DNA of 64,000 bases from positions 186,001 through 250,000 of the forward strand of contig NZ_BMOU01000001.1 of the NCBI RefSeq assembly GCF_014647235.1. The letters are read 5' to 3'. Origin of the DNA: Haloarcula pellucida. Its GTDB lineage: Archaea; Halobacteriota; Halobacteria; Halobacteriales; Haloarculaceae. The notes beneath the pieces were generated by a model, which was given only the letters and a program-made list of their open reading frames with translations, was not told where the DNA came from and did not search any database. The position numbers and the translations under genes are program-made. Below are positions 26,255 to 36,557 of the stretch, in pieces; the first letter of the stretch is position 1, and each line of letters starts with the position of its first letter.

Positions 26255-26287
26255 GGCGCGACGGAAGCCGAGACGGGACCCGACGAG

Positions 26288-27352
26288 TCAGATCCCGAGG
26301 GCCGGCACCCACGCCGACCCGGGGAAGACGCCGACGATGGACAGCACCGCGATAGTGAACGTCGCGAGCGTGATAGCCGCCGCGGGCGGGTCCCAGTGCG
26401 TGTCGCCGTGGGCGTAGAATATCCGTTGCCACACCTCGCCCAGCAGCGCGCCGTAGATGCCAAACACCGCGGCGACGACCACGACCAGTACGCCGCTGGC
26501 GGTGGGGTCGCTGGCGACGACGGCGGCGCCGCCCGTCGACGCCGGCAAGGTCATGTGGTGCGTGACGGGGATCTTCTCGACGCCGAGGTTGAGGAACGTC
26601 AGCGAGGCCGCGCTGATGCCGAACCCGAGGAAGTAGCTCCCGGTCCGTAACCAGATGTAGCCGCCGAGGATGCCGGTGACGAGTCCGATGAGGGCGACGC
26701 CGCTCCACTTGTACTGGTGGGGGAGCCACGGTTCGACGGCGAACCGTTCCTTGCCGGGTTTGTCCGCGTCGCCGCCGACCGCGCCCGCCGCCCGTTTCTC
26801 GCCGCGCTCGAACGGCGTCATGTCGAAGAGGCCGTCACCGGCGACGACGCCGATGATGGAGTAGCCCAGCACGACGCGGTGGAGCAGGGCGCTGAGGGTG
26901 ACGCCCATAGCGATTGGGTCCCACGGGAGCGCCAGCGCCGCGGAGAACTGCGTGATGAGCATCCCCGCGATGCCGAACAGGCCACCGACGACGAGGTGGC
27001 TCGGTTCGGTGCCGAGCGCGAAGGTGATCGCTTTCGCGTTGTGGTAGTCGAAGCCGGCACCCATCTCGTTCTCTCTGGCGGCGTAGGCCGCGGCGGCCGC
27101 TCCGCCGGCAAAGGAGATGTGGGGGCCAAACACTGGGCCGAACGCGACTAGTCCGGTGACGTTCCCAGCCATCTCGGCCTGTGCGAACCCGGCGGCCTCG
27201 CCCGCGATGACCATGAAGCCGGTGAAACAGAACGCCGGGAGCGCCCCGAGTGCCGCACCGAAGGCGCCCCCGGCGAACGCGGCGATAAAGAGGATGACGA
27301 GCGTCGAGAACTCGATGCCCAGAACCGGGACCTGTAACAGCGTCCCTAGCAT
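26288..27352 (-). CDS. Polytopic membrane protein, haloarchaeal, unknown function
   Basis: 354 aa with about eight to nine hydrophobic helices and a long soluble loop (roughly 178-210, MTPFERGEKRAAGAVGG...). Glycine/alanine-rich helices and conserved-looking polar sites inside the membrane part (FGPHISFAGG, LGTEPSHLVVGG, GVEKIPVTHHMTLPAS) suggest a transporter or channel rather than an enzyme. I recognise no transporter superfamily signature. It sits between the epimerase gene (convergent, 33 bp apart) and the TrmB-type regulator, so a role in solute uptake under that regulator is reasonable inference. Confidence 0.75.
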   Translation of the reverse strand: MLGTLLQVPVLGIEFSTLVILFIAAFAGGAFGAALGALPAFCFTGFMVIAGEAAGFAQAEMAGNVTGLVAFGPVFGPHISFAGGAAAAAYAARENEMGAGFDYHNAKAITFALGTEPSHLVVGGLFGIAGMLITQFSAALALPWDPIAMGVTLSALLHRVVLGYSIIGVVAGDGLFDMTPFERGEKRAAGAVGGDADKPGKERFAVEPWLPHQYKWSGVALIGLVTGILGGYIWLRTGSYFLGFGISAASLTFLNLGVEKIPVTHHMTLPASTGGAAVVASDPTASGVLVVVVAAVFGIYGALLGEVWQRIFYAHGDTHWDPPAAAITLATFTIAVLSIVGVFPGSAWVPALGI

Positions 27353-27526
27353 GGGTGGCTCCGCACGTGTTCATTCGGGAACAGCCACGTCGTCACAGGG
27401 ACGCCTCGCCTCGTCGGACCCGTTGTCGGTACCTGACCGCTCGATTCGACGTGTATCGCTATCATTGCTGAGGTGCGTCGGCGGTGCTGGCGACCCAGAC
27501 GTCCGCCTCGACTGGAAAGATATCGC

Positions 27527-27538
27527 TACTTGACAGTA
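27527..27538. promoter_or_regulatory. TACT-n4-AGTA palindrome upstream of the membrane-protein gene
   Basis: TACTTGACAGTA lies in the 277-bp gap between the TrmB-type gene and the membrane-protein gene, about 175 nt before the latter's ATG. Halobacterial TrmB is known to read TACT/GAGTA half-sites with a longer spacer; the 4-nt spacing here differs, so assignment is tentative. Confidence 0.25.
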
Positions 27539-27629
27539 TAGTTTGGCACCAGTTACCGCATCTGTGACAGACGACCGGACAGGGAGCGGGTCGACGTGGC
27601 CGTGGACAGTGTGTCGGAGTAATCTGGCG

Positions 27630-28724
27630 TTAGGTCGGCCTGACGGTCGCCTGTTTGCACTCGTAGTCTTCGAGGAAGGCGTCGACCCCGCCGACGCTGA
27701 TGCGTTCGGACCCGATGTCGACTATCAGCGAGTTCTCGAACCCGAAGTCGCTGTTGGCCGGCGAGACGAGGTTCTGCCGGACGTCGACGACGGTGCCGCT
27801 GATCGTCTCGAAGGAGTCGTCGGTACCGACCCGTCGGGCGTACAGGTCGACGGCGACGTCGTTGCCGGCCCGCAACTGCAACGTCACGGCGAAGACGAGA
27901 GGGCGGAACATCCGGTACGTCACCGGGAGCGACGGCGGTCTGGCCACGAGTAGTTCCTCGCCGATGGGCCAGTAGTTCCCCAGATAGGACCCGACCAGCA
28001 CGGAGGCGACGTCGTGTTGCCGGAACGCGATTGCGCGGGTCTCGTCGTGGTCCCAACTCAACAGCGTCGCCGGCGATACGAACCCGCGTCGTTGGTCGGC
28101 CGCGAGCAGCGACGGCCCGCCGGCGAGGCCGGACCGGACGACGCTGGCGATGCCGTCGGCGTCCCCCTCCGAGGACGTCTTCAGGGTACCTGTCGGACCG
28201 TGGTTCGGGTCGCCGTTCAGCGAGAGGAGGACCAGAACGCCTCGGTCCCGCGCCCGCTTGAGTGCGTCCGCGACGGTCGGGAGCCGCTGGGCCGGTAACT
28301 GGAGGACCACCTCCGAGTCGGCCGCGTCGATGTGGCTCACCAGTCGCTTGTCCATCGTCGGCCGAGACTTGACGACTTCGAACGTGTCCTCCTCGCCAGT
28401 GTGTTGTTGGTACCGAGCGGTGACGGCCGACTCCAGCGTGTCGAGGTCGCTCTTGAGACGCCCGAACGCGTCGGCGGGGTCGACCGCTCGTATCTCCGTC
28501 GGCGTCCGGTGGTCCTCGACGGTGACGAAGCCGTCGGCCGCGAGGTCGTCACAGACGTCGTAGACGTAACTGGTCGAGACCCCGGCGGCCTCTGCGACGG
28601 TACTGGCCGTCGCCGATCCGCGCTCTACGACGGCGAGGTACGTCTCCGCTGCCGTCTCCGAGAAGCCGTACTGCTGGAGTTTCCCGCGTATGGTCGCCGC
28701 ATCTATGTCTGGTTTGTTCGGCAT
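27630..28724 (-). CDS. TrmB-family sugar-responsive transcription regulator
   Basis: 364 aa. The N-terminal TrmB winged helix spans ~10-75 (LQQYGFSETAAETYLAVV, AGVSTSYVYDVCDDLAADG), a short coiled coil follows (~90-115), then a phospholipase-D-like middle region (DSEVVLQLPAQRLPTVADAL) and the C-terminal sugar-binding TrmB domain (from ~240). In archaea this family switches sugar uptake and glycolytic genes on or off according to sugar binding. Its neighbours are a secreted beta-glucosidase gene upstream on the same strand and a membrane protein gene downstream, so local control of beta-glucoside use is likely. Confidence 0.9.
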   Translation of the reverse strand: MPNKPDIDAATIRGKLQQYGFSETAAETYLAVVERGSATASTVAEAAGVSTSYVYDVCDDLAADGFVTVEDHRTPTEIRAVDPADAFGRLKSDLDTLESAVTARYQQHTGEEDTFEVVKSRPTMDKRLVSHIDAADSEVVLQLPAQRLPTVADALKRARDRGVLVLLSLNGDPNHGPTGTLKTSSEGDADGIASVVRSGLAGGPSLLAADQRRGFVSPATLLSWDHDETRAIAFRQHDVASVLVGSYLGNYWPIGEELLVARPPSLPVTYRMFRPLVFAVTLQLRAGNDVAVDLYARRVGTDDSFETISGTVVDVRQNLVSPANSDFGFENSLIVDIGSERISVGGVDAFLEDYECKQATVRPT

Positions 28725-28854
28725 CGTGTGGTCCGTCGTACTGGGTGCCAGCGGGGCACTGCACCGGTAGTCCCGTCCTCTCTCCAGTACTTTAGTCTTT
28801 GGTCGACCCGTGTACGACGACGCGAGTTCGCTGTTGGGTGAGCCGCCCCGCTCG

Positions 28855-31401
28855 TCAGTCGTCGTCGCGGGTCCTGATGCCCTGCATCAGCGCTTTCACG
28901 TCCGCCATGTCGGCGTCACCGTCGTTGTCGATGTCGTAGCGTCCGGGGACGGGCTCGGAGTCGGTGATGCTCCGCGTGTTCTGTACCGTCAGCGTCGTCG
29001 TCGGGCCGTCCCGACCGACCGTGAGTTCGTAGTCGCCGGCCTCGACGACTTTCGGTTGGACGCCGAGGATATCGCCGGGAACGACTTCCAGCGCGGTGAG
29101 GTCGGCCGTCACGTCGACCGTCTTCGTCTCGCCGACGTCGAGCGAGACGCGCTCGTAGCCCAGCAGTCGACGCATCGGCTGGAGGACCGACCCGTACGAC
29201 TCGGTGTTGAACACCTCGACGACGTGGTCGCCCGCCATCTCACCGGTGTTGGTGACGTCGACGCTGACAGTCACCTCGGACTGGTTCGCCGGATTCCCGA
29301 CGGTGGTCCGGGACAGCGAGACGGTCCCGTACTCGAAGGTGGTGTAGCTCTGCCCGTGTCCGAACTCGAACAGCGGAGCGTTGTCGGTCCCGCCCGTCGA
29401 CGTCGGCGGGTAGCGGTTGTACTGTACCGGCGTCGTCCCCACCGGCGTCCCGGCGTTGCCCGGCCAACTGAACGCGAGCTTGCCCGACGGGTTGTAGTTG
29501 CCCACGAGGGCGTCGGCGATGGCCGCGCCGCCGTCGCTCCCGGGTTGCCCGGCGAACAGCAGGGCGTCGAGGTGCGCGAACGTCTCGGGGCCACCGCGGG
29601 GACTGCCGGCCAGCAGGACGCCTACGACGGGCGTCGAGTCGTCCGTCGTCTCGCAGACGACCCGGACGAGTCGTTGCTGTGACTCGTCGAGGACGAGTTC
29701 GTCTCTGTCGCCGAAGCCCTCGTTGTGACTCCCTTCGCCGAGGACGACGACGACGGCGTCGGCGTCGGGTGCGGCCGACCGGACGGCCGACTCCTGCTCG
29801 TCGGTGAACTCGAACTCCCCGTTCTCGTCGCTCTGCTGGTTCTCGCCGTCGCCCTGTCCGGCCCACCACGTGGTGTTTTCGTACGTCGTCGGCACGTGGG
29901 TGAGACTGCTGACCCGGGAGCGGAGTTCCTCGGTCAGGAGACGCTGTCGCGGGAACGGGCCGCCGGCACTCGGCCCCTGCCACCCGAGCGTCCAGCCACC
30001 GTGTTGCATCAGCGCCCGCGTGTTGTTCCCGTCGCCGTCGACGCCGGGGCCGGTCAGCAGGACGTTCTCGTCGCCCGAGAGCGGGAGCGTGTCGTCGTCG
30101 TTCTCTAAGAGGACCAGCGACTCCCGTGCCAACTGCTCGGACGTCTCCTGTGCGCCGCCGACGATGCCGTCGATGCGGGACTCGTCGACGGTCGGTTCCG
30201 CGAACAGGCCGAGGTCGGCTTTGCGTTCGAGAATCCGCCGTACCGCTTCGTCGATGCGTGCCATCGGTATCTCGCCGTCCTCGACCAGCGAGACGACGGT
30301 GTCGATGTACTCGACGGGACCGGGGGCGTTCCCGCCGTTGCCTATCATGTACATGTCGACGCCGGCGTTGATGGCCTCTTTCGTCGCCTGCCGGAAGGTC
30401 GGTGCGTAATCGTGGTTCGTCAGCATCCGGTCGAGGTCGTCCCAGTCCGAGACGACCATCCCCTCGAACCCGTAGTTCTCCCGGAGCATCCGCGTCAGTA
30501 GCCAGTGGGAGGCGTGGGCCGGTTTGCCGTTGACCGCGCCGCTGTTGACCATCACCGTGCCGGGTTCGGCCTGCAACGCCTCGCGGTACGGCGGGAGGAC
30601 GTTCGTGCGGAGGTCTCGGAGCGAGGTGGACGCGGGCGCGCGGTCGTTGCCGTTGTTCGGGATGGAGTACGCGCCGAAGTGCTTGACACACGCGGTGAGT
30701 CGGTCGTCGTCCTCTAATCCGCGGGTGCGTGCCCGAGACATGTCGCCTGTGAGTTTCGGGTCCTCGCTGATGCCCTCGAAGAATCGACCCCACCGGGGGT
30801 CACGCTGGAGGTCCGTCGTCGGCGCGAACGTCCAGTGAGCGCCCATCGACGCCGTGGCGTCGCTGGTGTGACGCTCGGCCCGTTCGACGAGTGTGACGTC
30901 GCGCGTCGACCCCATGTTCAGTCGCTGGGGAAAGACGGTCGCACCCGCTAACAGGCCGTTGCCGTGCGTCGCGTCGACGCCGTAGAGGAACGGGACGCCG
31001 TGGTCGGCGTTCCGGAGGTTGTACTCCTGCAAGGCGTTGATGCCCGAGACAACCTCGCTTCCGTCGAAACTTGGCGGGGCTGCCCCGCCGGAGAGGACGG
31101 ACCCGACGCCGAGTTCGCTGAAGTACTCGCCGACGGTGTCGACGCCGAAACTGTCGGGGACGTTCGACTCCCCGGGATCGGGTTCGAAGGAACTGATCGT
31201 CACCTGCGTCATCTGTCCCGCCTTCTGTTCGAGCGTCAGGTCGTTCAGAATCGCGTCTACGTCGCCGTCGGTCTGTGCCACAGCGCCGTTGGCGCCGGTG
31301 CCTACCGCCGCCGCTGCCGTCGCCGCTCCGGTCGCCTTCATGAACGTCCGCCGGGACGTCTCCGCGCCGGTGTCGTCAGCCGTGTCTGGGTTTCGTGTCA
31401 T
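28855..31401 (-). CDS. Secreted GH3 beta-glucosidase with dockerin-like C-terminus
   Basis: 848 aa from ATG at 31401; a start five codons earlier is open, but the TATA box AATTATTAACG (31423-31433, minus) places transcription near 31402. Tat signal SRRTFMKATGA. GH3 N-terminal barrel with the nucleophile Asp319 in MVVSDWDD; GH3 C-terminal domain; fibronectin-III-like domain (~690-790); and a final DIDNDGDADMADVKALMQGI, a dockerin type I calcium-binding loop-helix. It should hydrolyse beta-linked glucosides or xylosides outside the cell. No cohesin or scaffoldin gene is in the window. The product sugars may feed the ABC importer at 20.6-24.9 kb. Confidence 0.93.
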   Translation of the reverse strand: MTRNPDTADDTGAETSRRTFMKATGAATAAAAVGTGANGAVAQTDGDVDAILNDLTLEQKAGQMTQVTISSFEPDPGESNVPDSFGVDTVGEYFSELGVGSVLSGGAAPPSFDGSEVVSGINALQEYNLRNADHGVPFLYGVDATHGNGLLAGATVFPQRLNMGSTRDVTLVERAERHTSDATASMGAHWTFAPTTDLQRDPRWGRFFEGISEDPKLTGDMSRARTRGLEDDDRLTACVKHFGAYSIPNNGNDRAPASTSLRDLRTNVLPPYREALQAEPGTVMVNSGAVNGKPAHASHWLLTRMLRENYGFEGMVVSDWDDLDRMLTNHDYAPTFRQATKEAINAGVDMYMIGNGGNAPGPVEYIDTVVSLVEDGEIPMARIDEAVRRILERKADLGLFAEPTVDESRIDGIVGGAQETSEQLARESLVLLENDDDTLPLSGDENVLLTGPGVDGDGNNTRALMQHGGWTLGWQGPSAGGPFPRQRLLTEELRSRVSSLTHVPTTYENTTWWAGQGDGENQQSDENGEFEFTDEQESAVRSAAPDADAVVVVLGEGSHNEGFGDRDELVLDESQQRLVRVVCETTDDSTPVVGVLLAGSPRGGPETFAHLDALLFAGQPGSDGGAAIADALVGNYNPSGKLAFSWPGNAGTPVGTTPVQYNRYPPTSTGGTDNAPLFEFGHGQSYTTFEYGTVSLSRTTVGNPANQSEVTVSVDVTNTGEMAGDHVVEVFNTESYGSVLQPMRRLLGYERVSLDVGETKTVDVTADLTALEVVPGDILGVQPKVVEAGDYELTVGRDGPTTTLTVQNTRSITDSEPVPGRYDIDNDGDADMADVKALMQGIRTRDDD

Positions 31402-31558
31402 CCCGTCCGCAGCCACCCGCGGACGTTAATAATTGTTTCTGGTAATTACTGGTGAGACGACTGTCAAAGCATTTGTATCTGAAACATGCTCTCGGAATAA
31501 ACTCCTGCAGTACCGTGTGAGGACAAACAATTTTCCCATCACGGGGAGGAGTTGGGGT

Positions 31559-32617
31559 ATGTTCGAGAAATCTACATGGATACGCCTCCCGCGGAACGTC
31601 GTCATCGGGCACGGCGTGCTCGACCAGACGCTCGCCGCCGTGGAGGAACTCCACCTCTCGGGTCGGCCGCTGGTCGTCTCCAGCCCGACGCCACACGCTG
31701 TCGCGGGCGAACGGGTCGTCGAGCAGTTCGCGGCGGCGGGGTACGACCCGGCCGAGATCGTCATCGAAGAGGCGAGTTTCGACGCCGTCCAGCGCGTCAT
31801 CGCCCACGCCGAGGAGGTCGAGGCCGGATTCGCCATCGGCGTCGGCGGCGGGAAGGCCATCGACATCACGAAGATGGCGGCCGACGACCTCGGCCTCGGG
31901 TTCGTCTCCGTCCCGACGGCGGCCAGCCACGACGGCATCGTCTCCGGGCGAGGCTCGGTCCCGGAAGGCGATACCCGCCACAGCGTCGCCGCGGAACCGC
32001 CGCTTGCGGTGGTCGCCGACACCGAAATCCTCGCCGAGGCCCCGTGGCGCTTGACCACCGCCGGGTGTGCCGACATCATCTCGAACTACACGGCGGTCCG
32101 CGACTGGGAACTCGCACATCGACTGAAGAACGTCCCGTACTCGGAGTACGCCGGTGCCCTCTCACAGATGACCGCCGAGATGCTCGTCGACAGCGCGGGT
32201 TCCATCAAGAAGGGACTCGAAGAGTCCTCGTGGATCGTCGTCAAAGCGCTCGTCTCCTCCGGCGTCGCGATGTCCATCGCGGACTCCTCTCGCCCGGCTA
32301 GCGGCGCCGAACACCTCTTTTCGCACCAACTCGACCGCATCGCGCCCGACGCCGCGCTCCACGGCCATCAGGTCGGCGTCGGCGCCATCATGACCGAGTA
32401 CCTCCACAGCGGGCCGAAGGGGCGCTGGCGCGACGTCCGGGACGCGCTCGGCGCGCTCGGCGCCCCGACGACGGCCGACGACCTCGGCATCGACCACGAG
32501 ACGGTCATCGAGGCGTTGACCACGGCCCACGAGATTCGCGACCGGTACACGATTCTGGGCGACGGGATGAGCGAAGAAGCCGCCATCGAGGCCGCGACGG
32601 TCACGGGCGTCGTCTAG
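31559..32617 (+). CDS. egsA: sn-Glycerol-1-phosphate dehydrogenase (NAD(P)+)
   Basis: 352 aa from ATG at 31559, which has a GGAGG Shine-Dalgarno-like sequence ~9 nt upstream and a TATA-like ACAATTTTCC ~30 nt upstream. NAD-binding GVGGGKAIDITKMAA and the zinc ligands (Asp and His in PTAASHDGIVSGRGS; GAEHLFSHQLD; LHGHQVGVG) match archaeal G1P dehydrogenases. It makes sn-glycerol-1-phosphate from dihydroxyacetone phosphate, the stereospecific first step of archaeal lipid synthesis. Divergent from the GH3 gene. Confidence 0.96.
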   Translation: MFEKSTWIRLPRNVVIGHGVLDQTLAAVEELHLSGRPLVVSSPTPHAVAGERVVEQFAAAGYDPAEIVIEEASFDAVQRVIAHAEEVEAGFAIGVGGGKAIDITKMAADDLGLGFVSVPTAASHDGIVSGRGSVPEGDTRHSVAAEPPLAVVADTEILAEAPWRLTTAGCADIISNYTAVRDWELAHRLKNVPYSEYAGALSQMTAEMLVDSAGSIKKGLEESSWIVVKALVSSGVAMSIADSSRPASGAEHLFSHQLDRIAPDAALHGHQVGVGAIMTEYLHSGPKGRWRDVRDALGALGAPTTADDLGIDHETVIEALTTAHEIRDRYTILGDGMSEEAAIEAATVTGVV

Positions 32618-33102
32618 ACGAGTTCGCCGACCGCGTCGGGGTTCGCGTCCCACCGGACCGCCTCGTCGCCCCGCTGGCCTTCTCCTTCGGTCAGTTCTGC
32701 AGTGAACACGACGCTCAGTCGATACACCGTCTCGGCCGACTCGTCGTCACCGTTTCGCACGCCGGAGATGGTCGCTCTGACCGCGTCCGTCACGGTACAG
32801 TCGACGCCGGCGGCGTCTCGGACGATGCGCTTTGCCGCCGTCTCTAGGTCTTCGTCCGGGCGGGTCTGTCCACGCGGGAGCATCCACTCTCCGTCGCCCT
32901 CTCGTAGCATCACGGCGCCGTCCTCGTCGCGGACGATGGCGTGGACGTCGAGTTGGCCGTCGCGGGACCGCTCGACCGCTCGCTCGTAGCTCTCTTCGTC
33001 CACCTCGAACGTCGTCTGCGTGACCGCCGGCGAGCCGAACTCCGCGTCGAGCCGGCTCAGTCGCTCTTCGACGCGGGCCCGAGAGCGGTCGGAAACGTCC
33101 AT
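32614..33102 (-). CDS. Nudix-fold protein with degenerate catalytic box
   Basis: 162 aa from ATG at 33102. The fold follows Nudix proteins (DVHAIVRDEDGAVMLREGDGEWMLPRG), but the Nudix box, normally G-x5-E-x7-R-E-U-x-E-E-x-G-U, reads GQTRPDEDLETAAKRIVRDAAGV, lacking the Glu residues that bind magnesium. It may be a non-hydrolytic ligand sensor or a variant enzyme. It is convergent with egsA; both stop codons share the palindrome CTAG at 32614-32617. Confidence 0.75.
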   Translation of the reverse strand: MDVSDRSRARVEERLSRLDAEFGSPAVTQTTFEVDEESYERAVERSRDGQLDVHAIVRDEDGAVMLREGDGEWMLPRGQTRPDEDLETAAKRIVRDAAGVDCTVTDAVRATISGVRNGDDESAETVYRLSVVFTAELTEGEGQRGDEAVRWDANPDAVGELV

Positions 33103-33250
33103 GCCGCGTGGCTGGGACGGACCGCGTATAAACCCACTCAATCGCTCTCGGTGCGGATACGCTGGAGAACCGACAGAGAGCGATGGGGCTGTCGACTCCA
33201 CCCGGCCGCCGTCCGGCGGTCGCTCGCGAGGCCGGTCTAAACGCGCCCGG

Positions 33251-35050
<1,800 letters not shown>

Positions 35051-35100
35051 GCCTCTCCCGAGGAGTGGTGCGACCAAAACCCTTGCCGGCGAACGGGTGG

Positions 35101-35110
35101 CTTTTTGAGA
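35101..35110 (+). promoter_or_regulatory. TATA box of the glycosyltransferase gene
   Basis: CTTTTTGAGA is centred ~27 nt before the ATG at 35132, favouring MRVAVVAMET as the N-terminus of a leaderless mRNA over the ATG six bases upstream. Confidence 0.5.
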
Positions 35111-35131
35111 ACCCCCGTCGAGACGATGGGT

Positions 35132-36190
35132 ATGCGTGTCGCGGTCGTCGCCATGGAGACGAGTCACTACCGGGACACCGAAGGTCGACGCCGAATCGAA
35201 CGCGTCGCCGGCGAACTGGCCGACGCCGGCCACGAAGTGTCCGTGTTCTGCTCACAGTGGTGGGAGGGCTACGGCAAGCGGTTCGCCCCCGAGGAGGTCA
35301 CGTACCGCGCCGTCACCGTCTCGCCGACCGTCCCCTCGTTCTGTACGCGTCTGCCCGCACTGCTCGCGAACTACCGCCCCGACGTGATTCACGCGGTGCC
35401 CTCGCCGCCGTCGGTGCTGCTCGCTGCCTCGCTGGGCGGGACGCTCTCCCGAGCGCCGCTGGTCGTCGAGTGGTACGGCGACGAGGCCCTGCCCGAGGCC
35501 CGCCGGACCGACTGGTCGCTCCGCGCTCCGGACCAGTTCGTCACCCCCTCGGAACTCGTCCAAACCGGTCTCTGGGAGGCCGGCGCACCCGACGACCGGA
35601 CGACCATCGTCCCCGAGAGCATCGACATGGACCTCGTCCGCGAGGTCGACCCGGCCGAGGAAGTCGACGTGGTGTACGCCCATCCGCTGGACGAGAGCGC
35701 GAACATGGAGTCGCTGTTCCTCGCGCTGGCGGAACTCCGCCAGAAGGACTGGTCGGCCACCGTCGTCGGCGACGGACCCCAGCGTGAGGTCTACGAACAG
35801 GAGGCTGCCGACCTCCGAATCGACGACCGCGTGGAGTTCGTCGGCGCGTGTGACCGCGAGCGGCGCGTCTCCATTTATAAGGGCGCGCAGGTGTTCGTCC
35901 AGACGGCGTTCCGCGAGTACTTCGCGACGGACCTCCTGTGGGCGCTGGCCGCCGGGTGTATCGGCATCGTGGAGTATCAGGCCGGCTCCAGCGCCCACGA
36001 ACTCGTCGAGCAGCGCGACCGGGCCTTCCGCGTGACGAATCCGCAGGAGATAGCCGACAAGATAGTCGCCTCGGCGGACATGGAACGGCGGACCGTCGAC
36101 GAGTCGCTGGCGGCTTTCGACCACGACGCGGTGCGCGGCGAGTACGAGTCGCTGTACGAGCGACTGGTCGAGGCCCATGGCCTGTTCTGA
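35132..36190 (+). CDS. GT4-type glycosyltransferase
   Basis: 352 aa. N-terminal GT-B Rossmann domain (VAVVAMETSHYRDTEGRRRIE...GHEVSVFCSQWWEG), C-terminal donor-binding domain with VVGDGPQREVYEQEA, FVGACDRERRVSIYKGAQVFVQTAFREYF and the acidic EYQAGSSAHELVE loop of GT4 enzymes. It transfers a sugar from an activated donor, probably in surface glycan or N-glycan assembly. Its stop codon is the left edge of the AT-rich island, and the last 14 codons reappear, diverged, at 43331-43372. Confidence 0.88.
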   Translation: MRVAVVAMETSHYRDTEGRRRIERVAGELADAGHEVSVFCSQWWEGYGKRFAPEEVTYRAVTVSPTVPSFCTRLPALLANYRPDVIHAVPSPPSVLLAASLGGTLSRAPLVVEWYGDEALPEARRTDWSLRAPDQFVTPSELVQTGLWEAGAPDDRTTIVPESIDMDLVREVDPAEEVDVVYAHPLDESANMESLFLALAELRQKDWSATVVGDGPQREVYEQEAADLRIDDRVEFVGACDRERRVSIYKGAQVFVQTAFREYFATDLLWALAAGCIGIVEYQAGSSAHELVEQRDRAFRVTNPQEIADKIVASADMERRTVDESLAAFDHDAVRGEYESLYERLVEAHGLF

Positions 36191-36222
36191 GCAGGAACTC
36201 AAACCCTCGCAAACAACATCGC

Positions 36223-36557
36223 AGATAGCGTTGACGTAAGCGTTGTTCGGTATCAGACCGTCTTGTCTGGCCTCTTCGCCATCGGTTTGCCAGCTGAATG
36301 TTTGCATCGGAATCCATAGCTTGGGTCGTAGATGCATGCTTCGCCTTGTACCTCGACGATGTATATCGCGTAATGCGGTACCCCGATGCCATCAATTTCT
36401 ACTGTGGCTTCCAAGTCTGCTACCCCCGCAGTTAAGTCATATTCTACTGTTGAATTGCAGTTGTCGTCTTCCCCGGCACAGGTTTTCTGATCGAATACTA
36501 TGAAACAAAAGTCCCAATCACGCGTTCCTGCTTCGTGTGTGAATGTCCAACTGAATG
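36223..36557 (-). pseudogene. Broken partial copy of the disulfide-rich secreted protein gene
   Basis: This stretch aligns along its whole length with 41904-42239, the 3' part and downstream flank of the intact gene at 41943-42602, at high nucleotide similarity. The translated copy keeps five of the six cysteines (WDFCF, QKTCAG, NCNSTVEY, GEACIYDPSYGFRC) but the first (GTCDW) is GTRDW. One base is missing near 36296 relative to the intact gene (GAATGTTT versus GAACTGTTT), shifting the frame, and the stop codon TAA has become CAA. The 5' part is gone, cut where the IS5-type remnant begins. Confidence 0.85.
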
